A program made the translations under genes and the position numbers. Source: Sphingomonadaceae bacterium (GTDB lineage Bacteria; Pseudomonadota; Alphaproteobacteria; Sphingomonadales; Sphingomonadaceae). From it: 64,000 nucleotides of DNA. Position 1 is the first letter of the stretch. Each line of letters starts with the position of its first letter. Positions 25,197 to 34,815 of this stretch are shown here, one piece after another. The stretch is taken from the NCBI GenBank assembly GCA_947451145.1, contig CANFXW010000010.1:62001-126000 (forward strand), written 5' to 3'. The notes beneath the pieces were generated by a model. The model had not been told where the DNA came from and did no database searches. It saw only the letters and a list, made by a program, of their open reading frames with translations.

Positions 25197-26552
25197 ATGA
25201 GCCCGCTTCCCTCGGTCGATGCCGTGTTGCGGCTGCCGGAAGCGGAGGGCATCTGCGAGGAGCACGGGCGCGCGGCGCTGACTGGTGCTGTGCGGGCAGT
25301 GCTGGCTGAATACCGGGCGCAGAATGCCGGCGTGAGGCCGGAAGAGGCGCGGATTCTGCATGAAGCCGCAGCTTTGCTTGCCGAGCAATCAACGCCGCGT
25401 TTGACCCGGGTGTTCAATCTCACCGGAACCGTGCTCCACACCAATCTTGGCCGGGCGCTGTTATCCGAAGCCGCAGTTGATCATGCGGCGATGGCGATGC
25501 GCTCGCCCTGTGCGCTTGAATTTGACCTTGGCACCGGCGGGCGGGGTGATCGCGATACGGTCATCGAAGATCTGCTCTGCGATTTGACCGGGGCCGAGGC
25601 GGCGACCGTGGTCAACAACAATGCCGCCGCCGTCCTGCTGGTGCTGGCCTCCTTGGCGGCGCGGCGCGAGGTGGTGGTTTCGCGCGGCGAACTGGTCGAG
25701 ATCGGCGGGGCCTTCCGCGTGCCCGATGTGATGCGCGCGGCCAATGTCCGGCTGGTCGAGGTTGGCACCACCAACCGCACCCATGCGCGTGACTATGAGC
25801 AGGCGATTGGCGCGAAGACGGCAGCGCTGATGAAAGTCCACGCCAGCAATTACACGATCACCGGCTTCACCGCCGATGTGGGTGAGGCCGAGGTCGCAGG
25901 CATTGCCCATGCCCACGGCCTTCCGTTCATCACCGATCTCGGCGCGGGAAGTCTGATTGATCTGGCCACGCTTGGCCTGCCCAAAGAACCGGTGGTGCGC
26001 GATTGCCTGAGAGCCGGGGCAGACGTGGTGACGTTCAGCGGCGACAAGTTGATGGGCGGTCCGCAGGCCGGTCTGATCGTCGGGCGCAAGGACCTGATCG
26101 CCAGAATCCGCAAACACCCGCTCAAGCGCGCGTTGCGCGTTTCCAAGTTGACGCTGGCTGCATTGGAAGCAACGCTGCTTGCCTATCGCAAACCCGATTT
26201 TCTGAGCCGCGACCTGCCGGCGCTGCGATTGCTAACCCGGCCAGTCGCAGAGCTAGAAGCGCTGGCGGGGCGGCTTGCCCCCAATGTGCAGGACTGGCTG
26301 GGTGATGCGTGGTCCGTAAGCGCGATCGCCTGCAGCAGTCAGGCGGGCAGTGGCTCCTTGCCAAGCGCAGCCATCCCCAGCGTGGCGCTCGCCCTGCGCG
26401 CCGAAGGCAAATCGGGGAAAGTTCTGATTGATCTCGCGCAGCGGCTCCGCAAGTTGCCGGTGCCGGTGATCGGCCGGATTGCTGACGGCGCGCTGCTGCT
26501 CGATCTGCGCTGTCTGGAGGATGAGGCCGGTTTCCTTGCCCAACTTGTCTGA
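25197..26552 (+). CDS. selA: L-seryl-tRNA(Sec) selenium transferase
   Basis: This 451-aa PLP enzyme converts seryl-tRNA(Sec) to selenocysteinyl-tRNA(Sec). FSGDKLMGGPQAG carries the PLP lysine at K284. The N-terminal helical region and the C-terminal block with SGSLPSAAIPS are those of bacterial SelA rather than the shorter archaeal paralogs. It follows frmA by 10 bases. No selB, selD or tRNA(Sec) gene is found beside it, although selB is usually the next gene; phaC follows instead. Confidence 0.87.
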   Translation: MSPLPSVDAVLRLPEAEGICEEHGRAALTGAVRAVLAEYRAQNAGVRPEEARILHEAAALLAEQSTPRLTRVFNLTGTVLHTNLGRALLSEAAVDHAAMAMRSPCALEFDLGTGGRGDRDTVIEDLLCDLTGAEAATVVNNNAAAVLLVLASLAARREVVVSRGELVEIGGAFRVPDVMRAANVRLVEVGTTNRTHARDYEQAIGAKTAALMKVHASNYTITGFTADVGEAEVAGIAHAHGLPFITDLGAGSLIDLATLGLPKEPVVRDCLRAGADVVTFSGDKLMGGPQAGLIVGRKDLIARIRKHPLKRALRVSKLTLAALEATLLAYRKPDFLSRDLPALRLLTRPVAELEALAGRLAPNVQDWLGDAWSVSAIACSSQAGSGSLPSAAIPSVALALRAEGKSGKVLIDLAQRLRKLPVPVIGRIADGALLLDLRCLEDEAGFLAQLV

Positions 26553-26671
26553 GTGATAAATCCTGCATGGCGGCATCGGCTGTGCCAAAGGTTTCGTCGC
26601 AAGTCTGGTCGCACAAGATTTTTCGGCCTATGCCGGGAACAGATCCAGCCCTGAATATCGGGAGATAGCCC

Positions 26672-28327
26672 GTGGCCAATCCAGACCCTTTCGCCCAAGT
26701 TCCCGGCCTCGACCAGATGCGGCAGGTCGCGGAGCAGACCTTTGGCAAGGACGGGCCGTTTGCCGCCTATTTCCGCAATGTCGACCCCGCGAGCCTGCTC
26801 CAGCAGGGTTCCGATTTCACCAAATCGATGTTCGATATCGCGCTCGGCAAGTCAGATATCGCTCCTGACCAGCGAGACTGGCGCTTCAAGGATGACGCCT
26901 GGACCAGCAACCCGTTCTACAAGCGGTTGAGCCAGGCCTATCTCGCCATGACCGATGCGGTCGAGGCGATGATCCCTGATGATCTGCCGTGGGAAGAAAA
27001 GGCGCGTGCGCAACTTGCTGCCTCAATCGTCACCAGTTCCTTCGCGCCGACCAATACCTTGCTTGGGAACCCGGCGGCGATTGCGAAAACGATCGAAACC
27101 GGCGGCAGCAATCTGGTCAGGGGCTTCAAGGCGTTTCTTGACGATCTGGTCAACAATGGCGGCCTGCCAAGGCAGGTGGACAGCACTCCTTTCGAGGTTG
27201 GCCGCAACATGGCGGTGACTCCGGGCAAGATTGTGCTCCGCACGCCGATGTTCGAACTGATCCACTACGCCCCCTCAACCGAGAAGGTGCATGCCACGCC
27301 GGTACTGCTGATTCCGCCACAAATCGGCCGCTACTATTTCACCGACCTTACTCCCGGCCGCAGCTTTGCCGAATATACTGTCGCGCAGGGGCTGCAGTAT
27401 TTCGCCATCAGCTGGAAGAATCCGGACAGCGATGATCGCGATTTCGGTATGGAGCAATATGTTGCCTCGGTGGTTGCCGCGCTTGAGGCGATCACGGAAA
27501 TAACCGGCCAGCCGAAAGTCAACGTTGTCGGTTTCTGCGCAGGCGGAATCACCATGGCAATCACCGCAGCAGCACTTGCCGCCAAGCAGCGGGACCTGAT
27601 CAACAGCTTCACGCTGTGCGTTGCCATGCTCGATTTTGATAACGATGCCACGCTTGGCGCCTTCCGGCTGCCTGCCTTGCTGACTGTCGCTAAGGCGCAA
27701 AGCGCGATGAAGGGCATTCTGCCGGGAAGTGATCTCGGCAAGATCTTTGCCTGGCTGCGCCCCAACGATCTGATCTGGAACTACTGGGTCAACAATTACC
27801 TGATGGGCGAAGATCCCGCGCCGTTCGATATCCTGGCCTGGAACAATGACAGTTCGAACATGGCGGCGAAGCTGCACACCGATTTCCTCGCGCTGTTTGA
27901 CGATAACCTGCTGGTTGAACCGGGCGCTTACGAAGCGCTCGATGCGCCGGTCGACCTGTCGGAGGTGACTTGCGACATGTTCATAGTCGGTGCCGTGACC
28001 GATCACCTCACGCCCTGGAAGGCCTGCTACAAGTCCGGTCGGCTGATTGGCGGTGAGCGGACCTTTGCCCTTTCGAACGGCGGGCACGTAGCGGCGCTGG
28101 TCAACCCTCCGGGAAATCCCAAGGCCTATCATTTCATCGCCCCCGCGACGCCGGAAACCGCCGATGAATGGATGGAAACGGCGGAAAAAATGCCTGGCTC
28201 CTGGTGGGAATCGTGGACAAAATGGTGCGGGACACGGTCCGGAAAGCTGATCCCGGCCCCCAAGGCACTGGGATCAAAAGCGTTTCCGCCGCTTATGGAT
28301 GCCCCCGGTGACTATGTAAGGCAATAA
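26672..28327 (+). CDS. phaC: Class I polyhydroxyalkanoate synthase
   Basis: This 551-aa enzyme polymerises 3-hydroxyacyl-CoA into PHA on storage granules. The lipase-like box GFCAGG gives the catalytic Cys289. The Asp is in GAVTDHLTPW and the His in LSNGGHVAALVNPPG. It starts with GTG after a GGGAGA motif. A single-subunit protein of this size, with no phaE or phaR partner, fits class I. The PHA depolymerase gene follows 81 bases later, so synthesis and reuse are encoded together. Confidence 0.93.
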   Translation: MANPDPFAQVPGLDQMRQVAEQTFGKDGPFAAYFRNVDPASLLQQGSDFTKSMFDIALGKSDIAPDQRDWRFKDDAWTSNPFYKRLSQAYLAMTDAVEAMIPDDLPWEEKARAQLAASIVTSSFAPTNTLLGNPAAIAKTIETGGSNLVRGFKAFLDDLVNNGGLPRQVDSTPFEVGRNMAVTPGKIVLRTPMFELIHYAPSTEKVHATPVLLIPPQIGRYYFTDLTPGRSFAEYTVAQGLQYFAISWKNPDSDDRDFGMEQYVASVVAALEAITEITGQPKVNVVGFCAGGITMAITAAALAAKQRDLINSFTLCVAMLDFDNDATLGAFRLPALLTVAKAQSAMKGILPGSDLGKIFAWLRPNDLIWNYWVNNYLMGEDPAPFDILAWNNDSSNMAAKLHTDFLALFDDNLLVEPGAYEALDAPVDLSEVTCDMFIVGAVTDHLTPWKACYKSGRLIGGERTFALSNGGHVAALVNPPGNPKAYHFIAPATPETADEWMETAEKMPGSWWESWTKWCGTRSGKLIPAPKALGSKAFPPLMDAPGDYVRQ

Positions 28328-28408
28328 TTAGCGGGTTAATTCTAGCACTTGCGCGGCAAGCGTGCGCCGTGCTGTAATCTACAGCGTTGTAAATATGAGG
28401 AACCGGGC

Positions 28409-29668
28409 TTGATCTATTCTGCGTATGAAGCGCTCCGCCGCAGCACCCGGCCGATGGCCTGGCTGCTCGACCAGACGCAGAAGCTGGCCCGTGACGAGCG
28501 CAATCCGCTGCACGACACCTTCACCATGCGCGCGCTGGCGACCTTTGCCGAACTGCCGGCGCGGGCGCTCAAGGATTACCGCAAGCCGAAATACGAGATC
28601 TGGGAAGAGCTGGGTGATCTGGAAGTGGTGATCGACGAGGAAGTGGAGCACTCGCTGCCCTTCGCCGATCTGCTGCGCTTCGATATGGACCACAGCCAGT
28701 CCAAGCCCAAGGTGATGATCGCCGCAGCCCTTTCGGGCCATTACGGCACACTGCTGCAGGATACGGTGCGCGGTTTCACGCAGGATTTCGATACCTACAT
28801 CACCGACTGGAAAGACGCCCGGCAGGTTCCCTTGTCCGAAGGCGAGTTCAGCTTTGATGACTATGTCGAGCATCTGATCAAGTTCATCGAGCACCTGGGT
28901 GCTGGCACGCATCTGGTGGCCACCTGCCAGGCCGCGCCGCCAGCGATGGTCGCGGTGGCATGGCTGACCAAGCACAGACCCGAACTCGTGCCTGCCTCGC
29001 TCACCCTGATGGGCGGCCCGGTTGATACGCGGGTCAGCCCCGGCGCGCTCAACAAGCTGGCGACCAAACTTCCGCTAAAGTTCTTCGAGAAGAACAACAT
29101 CCACACGATCCCGCGCGGTTATCCCGGTAGCGGGCGGCGGGTTTATCCCGGGTTCTACCAGCTTTCGGGCTTCATTGCGCTCAACCCGATGCCGCACGTC
29201 AAGCAGTACAAGACCTTCATCAAAAGCTCGATCAAGGGTGAAGGGGCGCCGCAACAAAAGTTCCGCGATTTCTACGACGAGTACTTCGCCGTGCTCGACA
29301 TGACCGAGGCCTTCTACATCGACACGCTGCGCAAGGTGTTCATTGAACACCATATCCCCAAGGGGATCCTGGAATTTCGCGGCGAGCAGATCGATTTCGC
29401 ATCGGTGAAGAACCTGTCACTGCTCACCGTCGAAGGGGCCAATGATCACCTCTGCCCGCCCGGTCAGACCGAAGCGGCGCATGATGTTTTCAAGGGCATC
29501 CCGCCCAGGCGCCGCAAGAATTACGTGCAGGATGGTGTCGGCCATTACGGGGTGTTTTCGGGCTCGAAGTTCCAGTCGGGCATCTATCCGGTGATCCGCG
29601 ATTTCATTCGCGAGAACCTGCCGGCCGGCAAAGCCAAGGCTGCTACGAAAGAAGTCGCGCAGGTCTAG
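28409..29668 (+). CDS. phaZ: Intracellular polyhydroxyalkanoate depolymerase
   Basis: This 419-aa alpha/beta protein of the PhaZ (PHB_depo_C) family degrades stored PHA. The start is taken as TTG at 28409, giving the family N-terminus (M)IYSAYEALRR, with GAGGAA 8 bases upstream; the track's ATG-led extension is unlike the family. The nucleophile is a cysteine in LVATCQAAPP, the acid lies in VEGANDHLCPP and the histidine in GVGHYGVFSG. Its stop overlaps the convergent CoA-ligase gene by 4 bases. Confidence 0.88.
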   Translation: MIYSAYEALRRSTRPMAWLLDQTQKLARDERNPLHDTFTMRALATFAELPARALKDYRKPKYEIWEELGDLEVVIDEEVEHSLPFADLLRFDMDHSQSKPKVMIAAALSGHYGTLLQDTVRGFTQDFDTYITDWKDARQVPLSEGEFSFDDYVEHLIKFIEHLGAGTHLVATCQAAPPAMVAVAWLTKHRPELVPASLTLMGGPVDTRVSPGALNKLATKLPLKFFEKNNIHTIPRGYPGSGRRVYPGFYQLSGFIALNPMPHVKQYKTFIKSSIKGEGAPQQKFRDFYDEYFAVLDMTEAFYIDTLRKVFIEHHIPKGILEFRGEQIDFASVKNLSLLTVEGANDHLCPPGQTEAAHDVFKGIPPRRRKNYVQDGVGHYGVFSGSKFQSGIYPVIRDFIRENLPAGKAKAATKEVAQV

Positions 29669-31263
29669 AGCCGGTAATCGCGGAACTGCTCGCGCAGGTC
29701 TTTCTTGCTGATCTTGCCGGTGCCGGTGTGCGGTATTTCGTCCACGAACTCGATAGCATCGGGCAGCCACCACTTGGCCACCCGCGTGGCGAGAAGGTCG
29801 CGCAAGCTCTCGGGATCGACTTCGGCACCCGGCTTTTTGACCACCACCAGAATCGGGCGCTCGTCCCACTTGGGGTGGGCAATGCCGATCGCCGCTGCTT
29901 CGGCGACGCCCGGATGGGCGATCGCGGCATTCTCCAGTTCGACCGAGCTGATCCATTCGCCGCCGGATTTGATCACGTCCTTGGTGCGGTCGGTCAGCTG
30001 GACCGTGCCGTCGGCATGAATCAGCGCGACATCGCCGGTATCGAACCACTGGTCCTGATCGGTGGCATCCGCCTCGGCCTTGAAATAGCGCTTGATCACC
30101 CAGGGCCCGCGCACTTGCAGCGCGCCCGCAGTCTTGCCGTCACGGGGCAATTCCTTGGCCGGATCATCAAGATCAACGGTCCGCACCTGCACACCGAAGA
30201 CCGGCCTGCCCTGCATCGCCTTGATGGTAACCCGGCGTTCCAGATCGAGCTCATCCCAGTCCGCCGATTCGTAGGCGATAGTGGCGACCGGAGAGGTTTC
30301 GGTCATACCCCAGGCGTGGGCGACGCGCATGCCTGCGCCCACCAGCCGCTCGATAATCGCGCGTGGCATAGCGGAACCGCCGGTCAACGCATTGGTCAGC
30401 GGCGGAAGCGGCTCGCCCCTGGCATCGCAGTGCTGGAGCACGGCCAGCCACACTGTCGGCACGCCGGCGAGGTAGGTCACGCCTTCGCTGCGCATCAGAT
30501 CGCACAGCACTTGGGCATCGTTGGTTGCGCTATAGACCAGCTTGGCGCCGACTGCGGCGGCGGCCCAGGGGAAGCCCCAGTTGTTGGCATGGAACATCGG
30601 TACCACCGGCAGCACGACCGAGCGTGCATCAAGATCAAGGCACTGGGGCATGATCCCGGCATAGGTGTGCAGCATGTTGGAGCGATGCTCGTACATCACG
30701 CCCTTGGGATTGCCGGTCGTGCCGCTGGTATAGCACAGCATGCAGGGATCGCGCTCTGACCCTGTCGTCCACTCGGTCTCGCCGTTTTCCGCGCCGATCC
30801 ATGCGTCAAACGACAGGCCATGATCGCTCGAATCGAAGCAGATAAACTGTTCGACACAGGGCCAGTTGCTGCGCAACCGCTCGACAATCGGTGCGAATAC
30901 GGCATCGAAGATCAGCACGCGGTCTTCGGCGTGGCCCACGATGTAATCGAGTTGTTCATCGAACAGGCGCGGATTGATCGTGTGCAGCACCGCGCCCGCA
31001 CCGGTTACACCGTACCAGGAAACCAGATGGCGGTTGTGGTTCATCGCCAGCGTGGCCACCCGGTCGCCCGGCCTGATCCCCAGCTTGCGCAGCGCCTGCA
31101 CCATCTTCAGCGCATCATGGCGAATCCCCGCCCAAGTGGTGCGCGAGGTGCTGCCGTCGGCCCAGCGGGTAACGATCTCGCGCGTGCCATGTTCGCGCGC
31201 CGCGTGGTCGATCAGCAGACTGACGCGAAGCTCCCAATCCTGCATCCCGCCCAGCACGCTCAT
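29665..31263 (-). CDS. Acyl-CoA synthetase (AMP-forming)
   Basis: This 532-aa adenylate-forming ligase has the P-loop-like YTSGTTGNPKGV, the GMTETSP motif, and a C-terminal DRTKDVIKSGGEWISS followed by the catalytic lysine in TGTGKISKKDLR. The type is close to medium/long-chain fatty acyl-CoA ligases (FadD3/alkK-like). It activates carboxylic acids to CoA thioesters and could feed PHA or beta-oxidation. Its stop-end meets phaZ convergently; its start overlaps the upstream M20 gene stop by 4 bases. Confidence 0.9.
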   Translation of the reverse strand: MSVLGGMQDWELRVSLLIDHAAREHGTREIVTRWADGSTSRTTWAGIRHDALKMVQALRKLGIRPGDRVATLAMNHNRHLVSWYGVTGAGAVLHTINPRLFDEQLDYIVGHAEDRVLIFDAVFAPIVERLRSNWPCVEQFICFDSSDHGLSFDAWIGAENGETEWTTGSERDPCMLCYTSGTTGNPKGVMYEHRSNMLHTYAGIMPQCLDLDARSVVLPVVPMFHANNWGFPWAAAAVGAKLVYSATNDAQVLCDLMRSEGVTYLAGVPTVWLAVLQHCDARGEPLPPLTNALTGGSAMPRAIIERLVGAGMRVAHAWGMTETSPVATIAYESADWDELDLERRVTIKAMQGRPVFGVQVRTVDLDDPAKELPRDGKTAGALQVRGPWVIKRYFKAEADATDQDQWFDTGDVALIHADGTVQLTDRTKDVIKSGGEWISSVELENAAIAHPGVAEAAAIGIAHPKWDERPILVVVKKPGAEVDPESLRDLLATRVAKWWLPDAIEFVDEIPHTGTGKISKKDLREQFRDYRL

Positions 31264-32480
31264 TTTGCCCCGCCACTAAAACCACGGCCCAGAAACTCCG
31301 CGCCAAGGCCTGCGAGCAGCGCTGATCCTTGCGGCATGACGCTTTCATCGAGCATCATCCGGGTGGAGTGGATGCCGCAGCACGCATTCCAGTCGTCGCC
31401 TTCGTGGCTCACGCCGATAAAGAACATCGCGCCCGGCACTTTTTCGAGCACATAGGCGAAATCTTCCGCCCCCATGATCGGCGCATCGAGCCGGAGGAAA
31501 CCTTGCGGCCCGAACAGAGCGCGCGAAACGCTTTCGCCGAAATCGACCGCGCGGCCATCGCAGACCGTCACCGGAAAGCCTTCCATCACAGAAATTTGCG
31601 CGGTCAGGCCATGCGCCCCGGCAATCCCGACAGTGAGCAGTTCGATAGCCTCGCGCACAGCAGCGCGGTGCTGCGCCGAAAGCGTGCGCATCGTCCCCTT
31701 CATCACCACCCGGTCGGCGATGACATTGTGCGCTGTTCCGGCATTGATCGCGGCGATGGTCACGACCACTGGATCGTGGGCATTGAACCGCCGCGTCACC
31801 ATGGTCTGGATCGCCATGACAATTTCGCAGGCAACCGGAACCGGATCGAGCGTTTCGTGCGGCAAAGAGGCATGGCCGCCGCGCCCTTCGATCACGATCT
31901 CGAGCTGGTCGGCAGCGGCGAGCAGAGCTCCGGTTCGTCCGGCGATCAGCCCGTGCGGGGCATTGGGCATCACGTGCAGGGCGAAAGCGGCATCGGGCAG
32001 TGGATCAATCAGGCCATCATCGAGCATGAAGCGCGCGCCGTGCCAGCCTTCCTCGCCCGGCTGGAACATGAATTGTACCTCACCCTTCAGGCTCTCGCGG
32101 CGGTTGCACAGCAGCCGCGCCGCCCCAGCCAGCATGGCAGTGTGCGCATCATGGCCGCAGGCGTGCATCGTGCCCGGGATCGAGGAGGCGAAAGGCAGAC
32201 CAGTCTCTTCCGGCATCGGCAGCGCGTCCATATCACCACGCAGCAGCACGCGCCGCCCCTCGCCAGCGCCGCCTTTCAGCACGGCAACCATTCCGGTGGT
32301 CGAGGGGCCCTCGCGCCACTCCAGCGGCAGGTCAGCCAGTGCAGCGCGCACCTTGTCGCGGGTCTTGGGTGTGTGGAGGCCAAGTTCGGGTTCGGCATGG
32401 ATCGCCCGCCGCAGTCCGGTGATCTCACCCGACAGGGCGCGGGCCTCATTCAGCAGGTCGTCAGTCAGCATGGAAGCCAT
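31260..32480 (-). CDS. M20 family amidohydrolase (hippurate hydrolase-like)
   Basis: This 406-aa metallopeptidase of the M20D group has HAEPELG near the start, GDMDALPMPE, HACGHDAHTAML (metal-binding) and FQPGEEGWHGAR. Members deacylate N-acyl amino acids or hippurate-like amides. The ATG at 32480 is preferred to the longer track start, which overlaps the upstream CDP-alcohol transferase; 32471 is an alternative. It is coupled to the acyl-CoA synthetase by ATGA, so the released acid could be activated by the next gene product. Confidence 0.87.
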   Translation of the reverse strand: MASMLTDDLLNEARALSGEITGLRRAIHAEPELGLHTPKTRDKVRAALADLPLEWREGPSTTGMVAVLKGGAGEGRRVLLRGDMDALPMPEETGLPFASSIPGTMHACGHDAHTAMLAGAARLLCNRRESLKGEVQFMFQPGEEGWHGARFMLDDGLIDPLPDAAFALHVMPNAPHGLIAGRTGALLAAADQLEIVIEGRGGHASLPHETLDPVPVACEIVMAIQTMVTRRFNAHDPVVVTIAAINAGTAHNVIADRVVMKGTMRTLSAQHRAAVREAIELLTVGIAGAHGLTAQISVMEGFPVTVCDGRAVDFGESVSRALFGPQGFLRLDAPIMGAEDFAYVLEKVPGAMFFIGVSHEGDDWNACCGIHSTRMMLDESVMPQGSALLAGLGAEFLGRGFSGGAK

Positions 32481-32508
32481 GATAGCCGCAGGCGCGGCAG
32501 AGTCGAGA

Positions 32509-33399
32509 TCATGCCCCAATCCGCGCAGCAATCCGCCGCGCTGCCCTGTTGTGCTTGTAGATCGACCAGCCCAGCAGCAGGTTCAGCGCCACAGACTGGA
32601 AGACGAAGTAATAGATCGCCCCGTGCCAGCCGGGCCCGCCCAGCAGCATCGACATGCCCAGAACAATCGCGCGCGGATTGGGGCCGAGCACCTTGCACAA
32701 CCACAGCAAGGGCCGCGCCTTGGCCCGGGTCGCCGTGTGGATCGCGCCCAGCTTCGCTGGATCACCGGCTGCCGCGATAACCGCCTCATCCACCTTGAGC
32801 GCATAGGGAGTCATCGAAGTTGCGGCATTGATGTAGAGAGTGACGAGCGCGGAAAAGCCGCTTTTCGCCGTTGCTGATCCCGGCTTGTGGCTCTGCCTGA
32901 TCCACGGCGTGCCATAGACCCAATACTGGTACTGGCGGCGCTGCACCTCGACATGGTTGGCCTGAACCGCATGGCTGACACCGGCCGCCAGCATCCAGAA
33001 CCACGCCCAGTTACCCATCGAAAAGTGGAGTAACCAGCCGAGCGTAAGGTAGAGAACGGTGTGGCTCAGGTAATCACACAGGCCATCGACCATCTCGCCG
33101 ATCGGGCTGGCCTTGCCGGTGATTCGCGCCAGATCGCCGTCGGCACCGTCGAACACATGCCAGGCCATATGCAGTCCAAGACCGAGCAGGGCGCTCTGCG
33201 GGAACCACGACTGCGGCAGGGCATAGGCCCATGCCGCCAGAACAACACACAGGCCCCCGATCACCGAAACCATGTTGGGCGTAATCGGCGTGCGCGCCAG
33301 CACCCGGGCCAGTTGCCAGGCCAGCGGATGGTAGAGATAGCGGTTCAGCGGATCCTGCAATTCCTGCGGACGCTGCGGCTTCTTGAGTTTTTCGCGCAT
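32509..33399 (-). CDS. CDP-alcohol phosphatidyltransferase family membrane protein
   Basis: This 296-aa integral membrane enzyme has the family signature DGADGDLARITGKASPIGEMVD, containing the metal-binding aspartates, and several hydrophobic helices after it. GGGGGAGG upstream supports the ATG at 33399 over the track start. Family members transfer a phospho-alcohol from a CDP-alcohol to an acceptor, or a phosphatidyl group to an alcohol. It diverges from inositol-3-phosphate synthase and an IPCT-like nucleotidyltransferase, so CDP-inositol or inositol phosphate is the best-supported substrate, by inference. Confidence 0.85.
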   Translation of the reverse strand: MREKLKKPQRPQELQDPLNRYLYHPLAWQLARVLARTPITPNMVSVIGGLCVVLAAWAYALPQSWFPQSALLGLGLHMAWHVFDGADGDLARITGKASPIGEMVDGLCDYLSHTVLYLTLGWLLHFSMGNWAWFWMLAAGVSHAVQANHVEVQRRQYQYWVYGTPWIRQSHKPGSATAKSGFSALVTLYINAATSMTPYALKVDEAVIAAAGDPAKLGAIHTATRAKARPLLWLCKVLGPNPRAIVLGMSMLLGGPGWHGAIYYFVFQSVALNLLLGWSIYKHNRAARRIAARIGA

Positions 33400-33636
33400 C
33401 CCAGCCTCCCCCAATGCTTTTCTCGGGTTGAGCATAGTGACTGTCCGCCGCGCTGCAACTGCCTGTTTTTACCCAGCGTTCACAGGGCATCTGATCACCG
33501 CAGGTCAGCTGCGTCCTGTCGCTAATTGTCGCAAATCTCCGCCTGCTTGACCAAATTGCTTGCATTTGTTGGTCGTTTTCCCAATGAGGCGGGATTGTTC
33601 TGGCCGCGATGGCGGCTGTCCGGAGGAATCTTTTAG

Positions 33637-34737
33637 ATGAAGCCAATAAGGGTTGCAGTGATCGGCGTGGGTAACTGCGCCAGTTCGCTGGTTCAGGGGG
33701 TTGCCTACTATCGCTCCAACAATTCGTCGCAGGGCCTGATCCATGACCGGATCGGTGGCTATGGCGCGGGCGATGTGGAATTCGTCATGGGTGTCGATGT
33801 TGATGCGCGCAAGGTGGGCAAGGATATTGCCGAAGCCATCTTCTCCGCTCCGAACAACACGGCCGTATTCATGCCGGAAGTGCCGCAAACCGGCGCCAAG
33901 GTGATGATGGGCCGCGTTTCTGATGGCGTTGCCGAGCACATGACCGGCATGGGCGAACGCGGCTTTATCGTTGCAGATCAGCCCGATGCGACACAGGCGG
34001 AAATCGTTCAGGCGCTGAAGGATTCGCGCGCCGAGGTTCTGCTCAACTTCCTTCCCGTCGGTTCGGAAGAGGCTACAGAATTCTACATGGAATGCGCGCT
34101 TGAGGCGGGCGTTGCCGTGGTCAACTGCATGCCGGTGTTCATCGCCAGCCGTCCCGAGTGGGAACGCCGCTTTGCCGAAAAGCGCATCCCTATCGTTGGC
34201 GACGATATCAAGGCGCAGATCGGCGCGACGATTGTCCACCGCGTGCTTTCCAGCCTGTTTGGCGCCCGCGGCGTCAATGTCGAGCGGACCTATCAGCTCA
34301 ACACTGGCGGCAACACCGATTTCATGAACATGCTCGATCGCCAGCGGCTGGGCAGCAAGAAGGAATCGAAGACCGAGGCGGTTCAGGCCATGCTCGCGTC
34401 GCGCCTTGCCGATGAGAACATCCATGTCGGCCCGTCGGACTATGTGCCATGGCAGAAGGACAACAAGCTCTGCTTCCTGCGGCTTGAAGGCCAGCAGTGG
34501 GGCAATGTGCCGATGAACCTTGAGCTGCGTCTCTCGGTGGAAGACAGCCCGAACTCGGCCGCCTGCGTGATGGATGCGATCCGTTGCTGCAAGGTTGCGC
34601 TTGAGCGCGGCGAAGGCGGCGCGCTGATTGGCCCTTCGGCCTATTACTGCAAGCATCCGTTGCAGCAGTTCAGCGACGATACGGCAGCCCAGATGGTCGA
34701 GGAATACATTTCCGACGCCGCCATCGCTGCTGAATAA
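33637..34737 (+). CDS. ino1: Inositol-3-phosphate synthase
   Basis: This 366-aa NAD-dependent enzyme converts glucose 6-phosphate to inositol phosphate. GVGNCASSLVQG gives the Rossmann motif at about residues 10-21; the NTGGNTDFMNM and SKKESKTEAV blocks form the active site. GGAGGAA precedes the ATG. It is of the shorter actinobacterial/archaeal type rather than the roughly 500-aa eukaryotic type. A hairpin follows its stop, then the nucleotidyltransferase gene. Confidence 0.9.
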   Translation: MKPIRVAVIGVGNCASSLVQGVAYYRSNNSSQGLIHDRIGGYGAGDVEFVMGVDVDARKVGKDIAEAIFSAPNNTAVFMPEVPQTGAKVMMGRVSDGVAEHMTGMGERGFIVADQPDATQAEIVQALKDSRAEVLLNFLPVGSEEATEFYMECALEAGVAVVNCMPVFIASRPEWERRFAEKRIPIVGDDIKAQIGATIVHRVLSSLFGARGVNVERTYQLNTGGNTDFMNMLDRQRLGSKKESKTEAVQAMLASRLADENIHVGPSDYVPWQKDNKLCFLRLEGQQWGNVPMNLELRLSVEDSPNSAACVMDAIRCCKVALERGEGGALIGPSAYYCKHPLQQFSDDTAAQMVEEYISDAAIAAE

Positions 34738-34762
34738 GCAATCCGCCCTGATGGGCATTCGG

Positions 34763-34797
34763 CGCCGACCTTCCTCACGGATGGTCGGCGTTGTTGT
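34763..34797 (+). terminator. Intrinsic terminator or attenuator after the inositol phosphate synthase gene
   Basis: CGCCGACC (34763-34770) pairs perfectly with GGTCGGCG (34783-34790) around a 12-base loop and is followed by TTGTTGT. The tail is not a pure U-run, so partial termination that lowers expression of the downstream nucleotidyltransferase is plausible. Confidence 0.6.
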
Positions 34798-34815
34798 ATC
34801 GCAACGGGAGCCACA

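Noticed and set aside
28344-28373. AGCAC..GTGCT hairpin between phaC and phaZ
   Set aside because: Short, interrupted stem and no T-run; not called a terminator.
31329-32780. 483-aa and 467-aa plus-strand ORFs over the M20 gene
   Set aside because: Both are antisense to the M20 amidohydrolase and CDP-alcohol transferase and show no family motif.
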